Shown: piece by piece, positions 40,781 through 40,866 of the stretch
How positions within the stretch are numbered: position 1 is the first letter of the stretch
Layout: the number at the start of each line of letters is the position of its first letter
NCBI GenBank assembly: GCA_947567625.1
Contig: CANONN010000030.1
Location: 1 to 40,866, forward strand
Source: an uncultured Roseburia sp.
Lineage (GTDB): Bacteria; Bacillota; Clostridia; Lachnospirales; Lachnospiraceae
Direction of reading: 5' to 3'
Length of the DNA: 40,866 nucleotides
Translations under genes and position numbers: made by a program
Notes under the pieces: generated by a model
The model's database searches: none
Told to the model about the DNA's origin: nothing
The model's input: only the letters and a program-made list of their open reading frames with translations

Positions 40781-40866
40781 GTAACTATTCAGCCTTCGTC
40801 TTCATAGTTACGGAATCCGGCACATTTAAAGTTTGTCTTCGCCAAAGAGCCGGATTCCCGCTTGGC
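40781..40866 (+). repeat. Dispersed structured element, copy 2, running to the window end
   Basis: 86 nt with six mismatches to 31557-31642. Module A GTAACTAT.../ATAGTTAC and module B GGAATCCGGC (40812-40821) with GCCGGATTCC (40849-40858), two pairs longer than in copy 1 because two changes (T-to-G and T-to-A) fall at the stem top. The core CATTTAAAGTTTG is at 40823-40835. A C module may follow outside the window. Confidence 0.85.

Noticed and set aside
40372-40866. CRISPR array
   Set aside because: Repeats are few, differ in spacing and orientation, and are themselves hairpins with changing stems; no regular repeat-spacer pattern.

Overview
The window reads as a chromosomal segment from a Gram-positive, motile member of the Clostridia, most likely Lachnospiraceae. 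The grounds are: the eno / secG-rnr-smpB-ssrA block; a clostridial-type tmRNA tag (AEDNLAFAA); purine-rich Shine-Dalgarno sites before nearly every gene; CheV and a FliD-like protein; multi-domain c-di-GMP enzymes; a DUF5721-like gene; and secreted transglutaminase-like/BspA proteins. This assignment is inferred from gene content, not from a database search. No phage, IS, CRISPR array or rRNA was seen, and tmRNA is the only stable RNA gene recognised.

Layout. 0.1-12.4 kb: an MFS transporter, a 1,597-residue secreted mosaic protein, a cold-shock protein and a DUF5721-like protein (both minus strand), then two exported transglutaminase-like proteins flanking an M18 aminopeptidase. 12.5-18.6 kb: DegV and FolC (coupled), an MBOAT acyltransferase plus SGNH hydrolase pair that looks like a cell-surface O-acylation unit, and an enolase carrying an unusual cysteine-rich insertion. 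18.7-22.5 kb: secG, rnr, smpB and ssrA, covering protein export, RNA decay and ribosome rescue. 22.5-24.2 kb: an EcsC-family protein and a convergent APH-like kinase.

24.5-33.5 kb is a signalling block: a GGDEF-EAL-PAS protein with a degenerate GGDEF motif, a TPR-GGDEF cyclase, an unrecognised membrane protein overlapping genes on both sides, an OmpR-type response regulator, its likely histidine kinase, a lipoprotein and CheV. 33.6-37.3 kb: an unrecognised acidic/lysine-rich membrane protein coupled to hisH, then hisF and ung. 37.5-40.4 kb: a FliD C-terminus-like protein, mnmA, and a HAD phosphatase whose 3' end overlaps mnmA convergently.

The most unusual non-coding signal is a family of dispersed, strongly structured intergenic elements at about 29.95, 31.56-31.69 and 40.46-40.87 kb. 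They share an invariant 13-nt core, while the flanking stems change sequence but keep their pairing. The most unusual coding signal is the enolase insertion with three CxC motifs. Two unrecognised membrane proteins (28.6 and 33.6 kb) in signalling contexts also deserve attention. All promoter, terminator and hairpin calls were made by eye.
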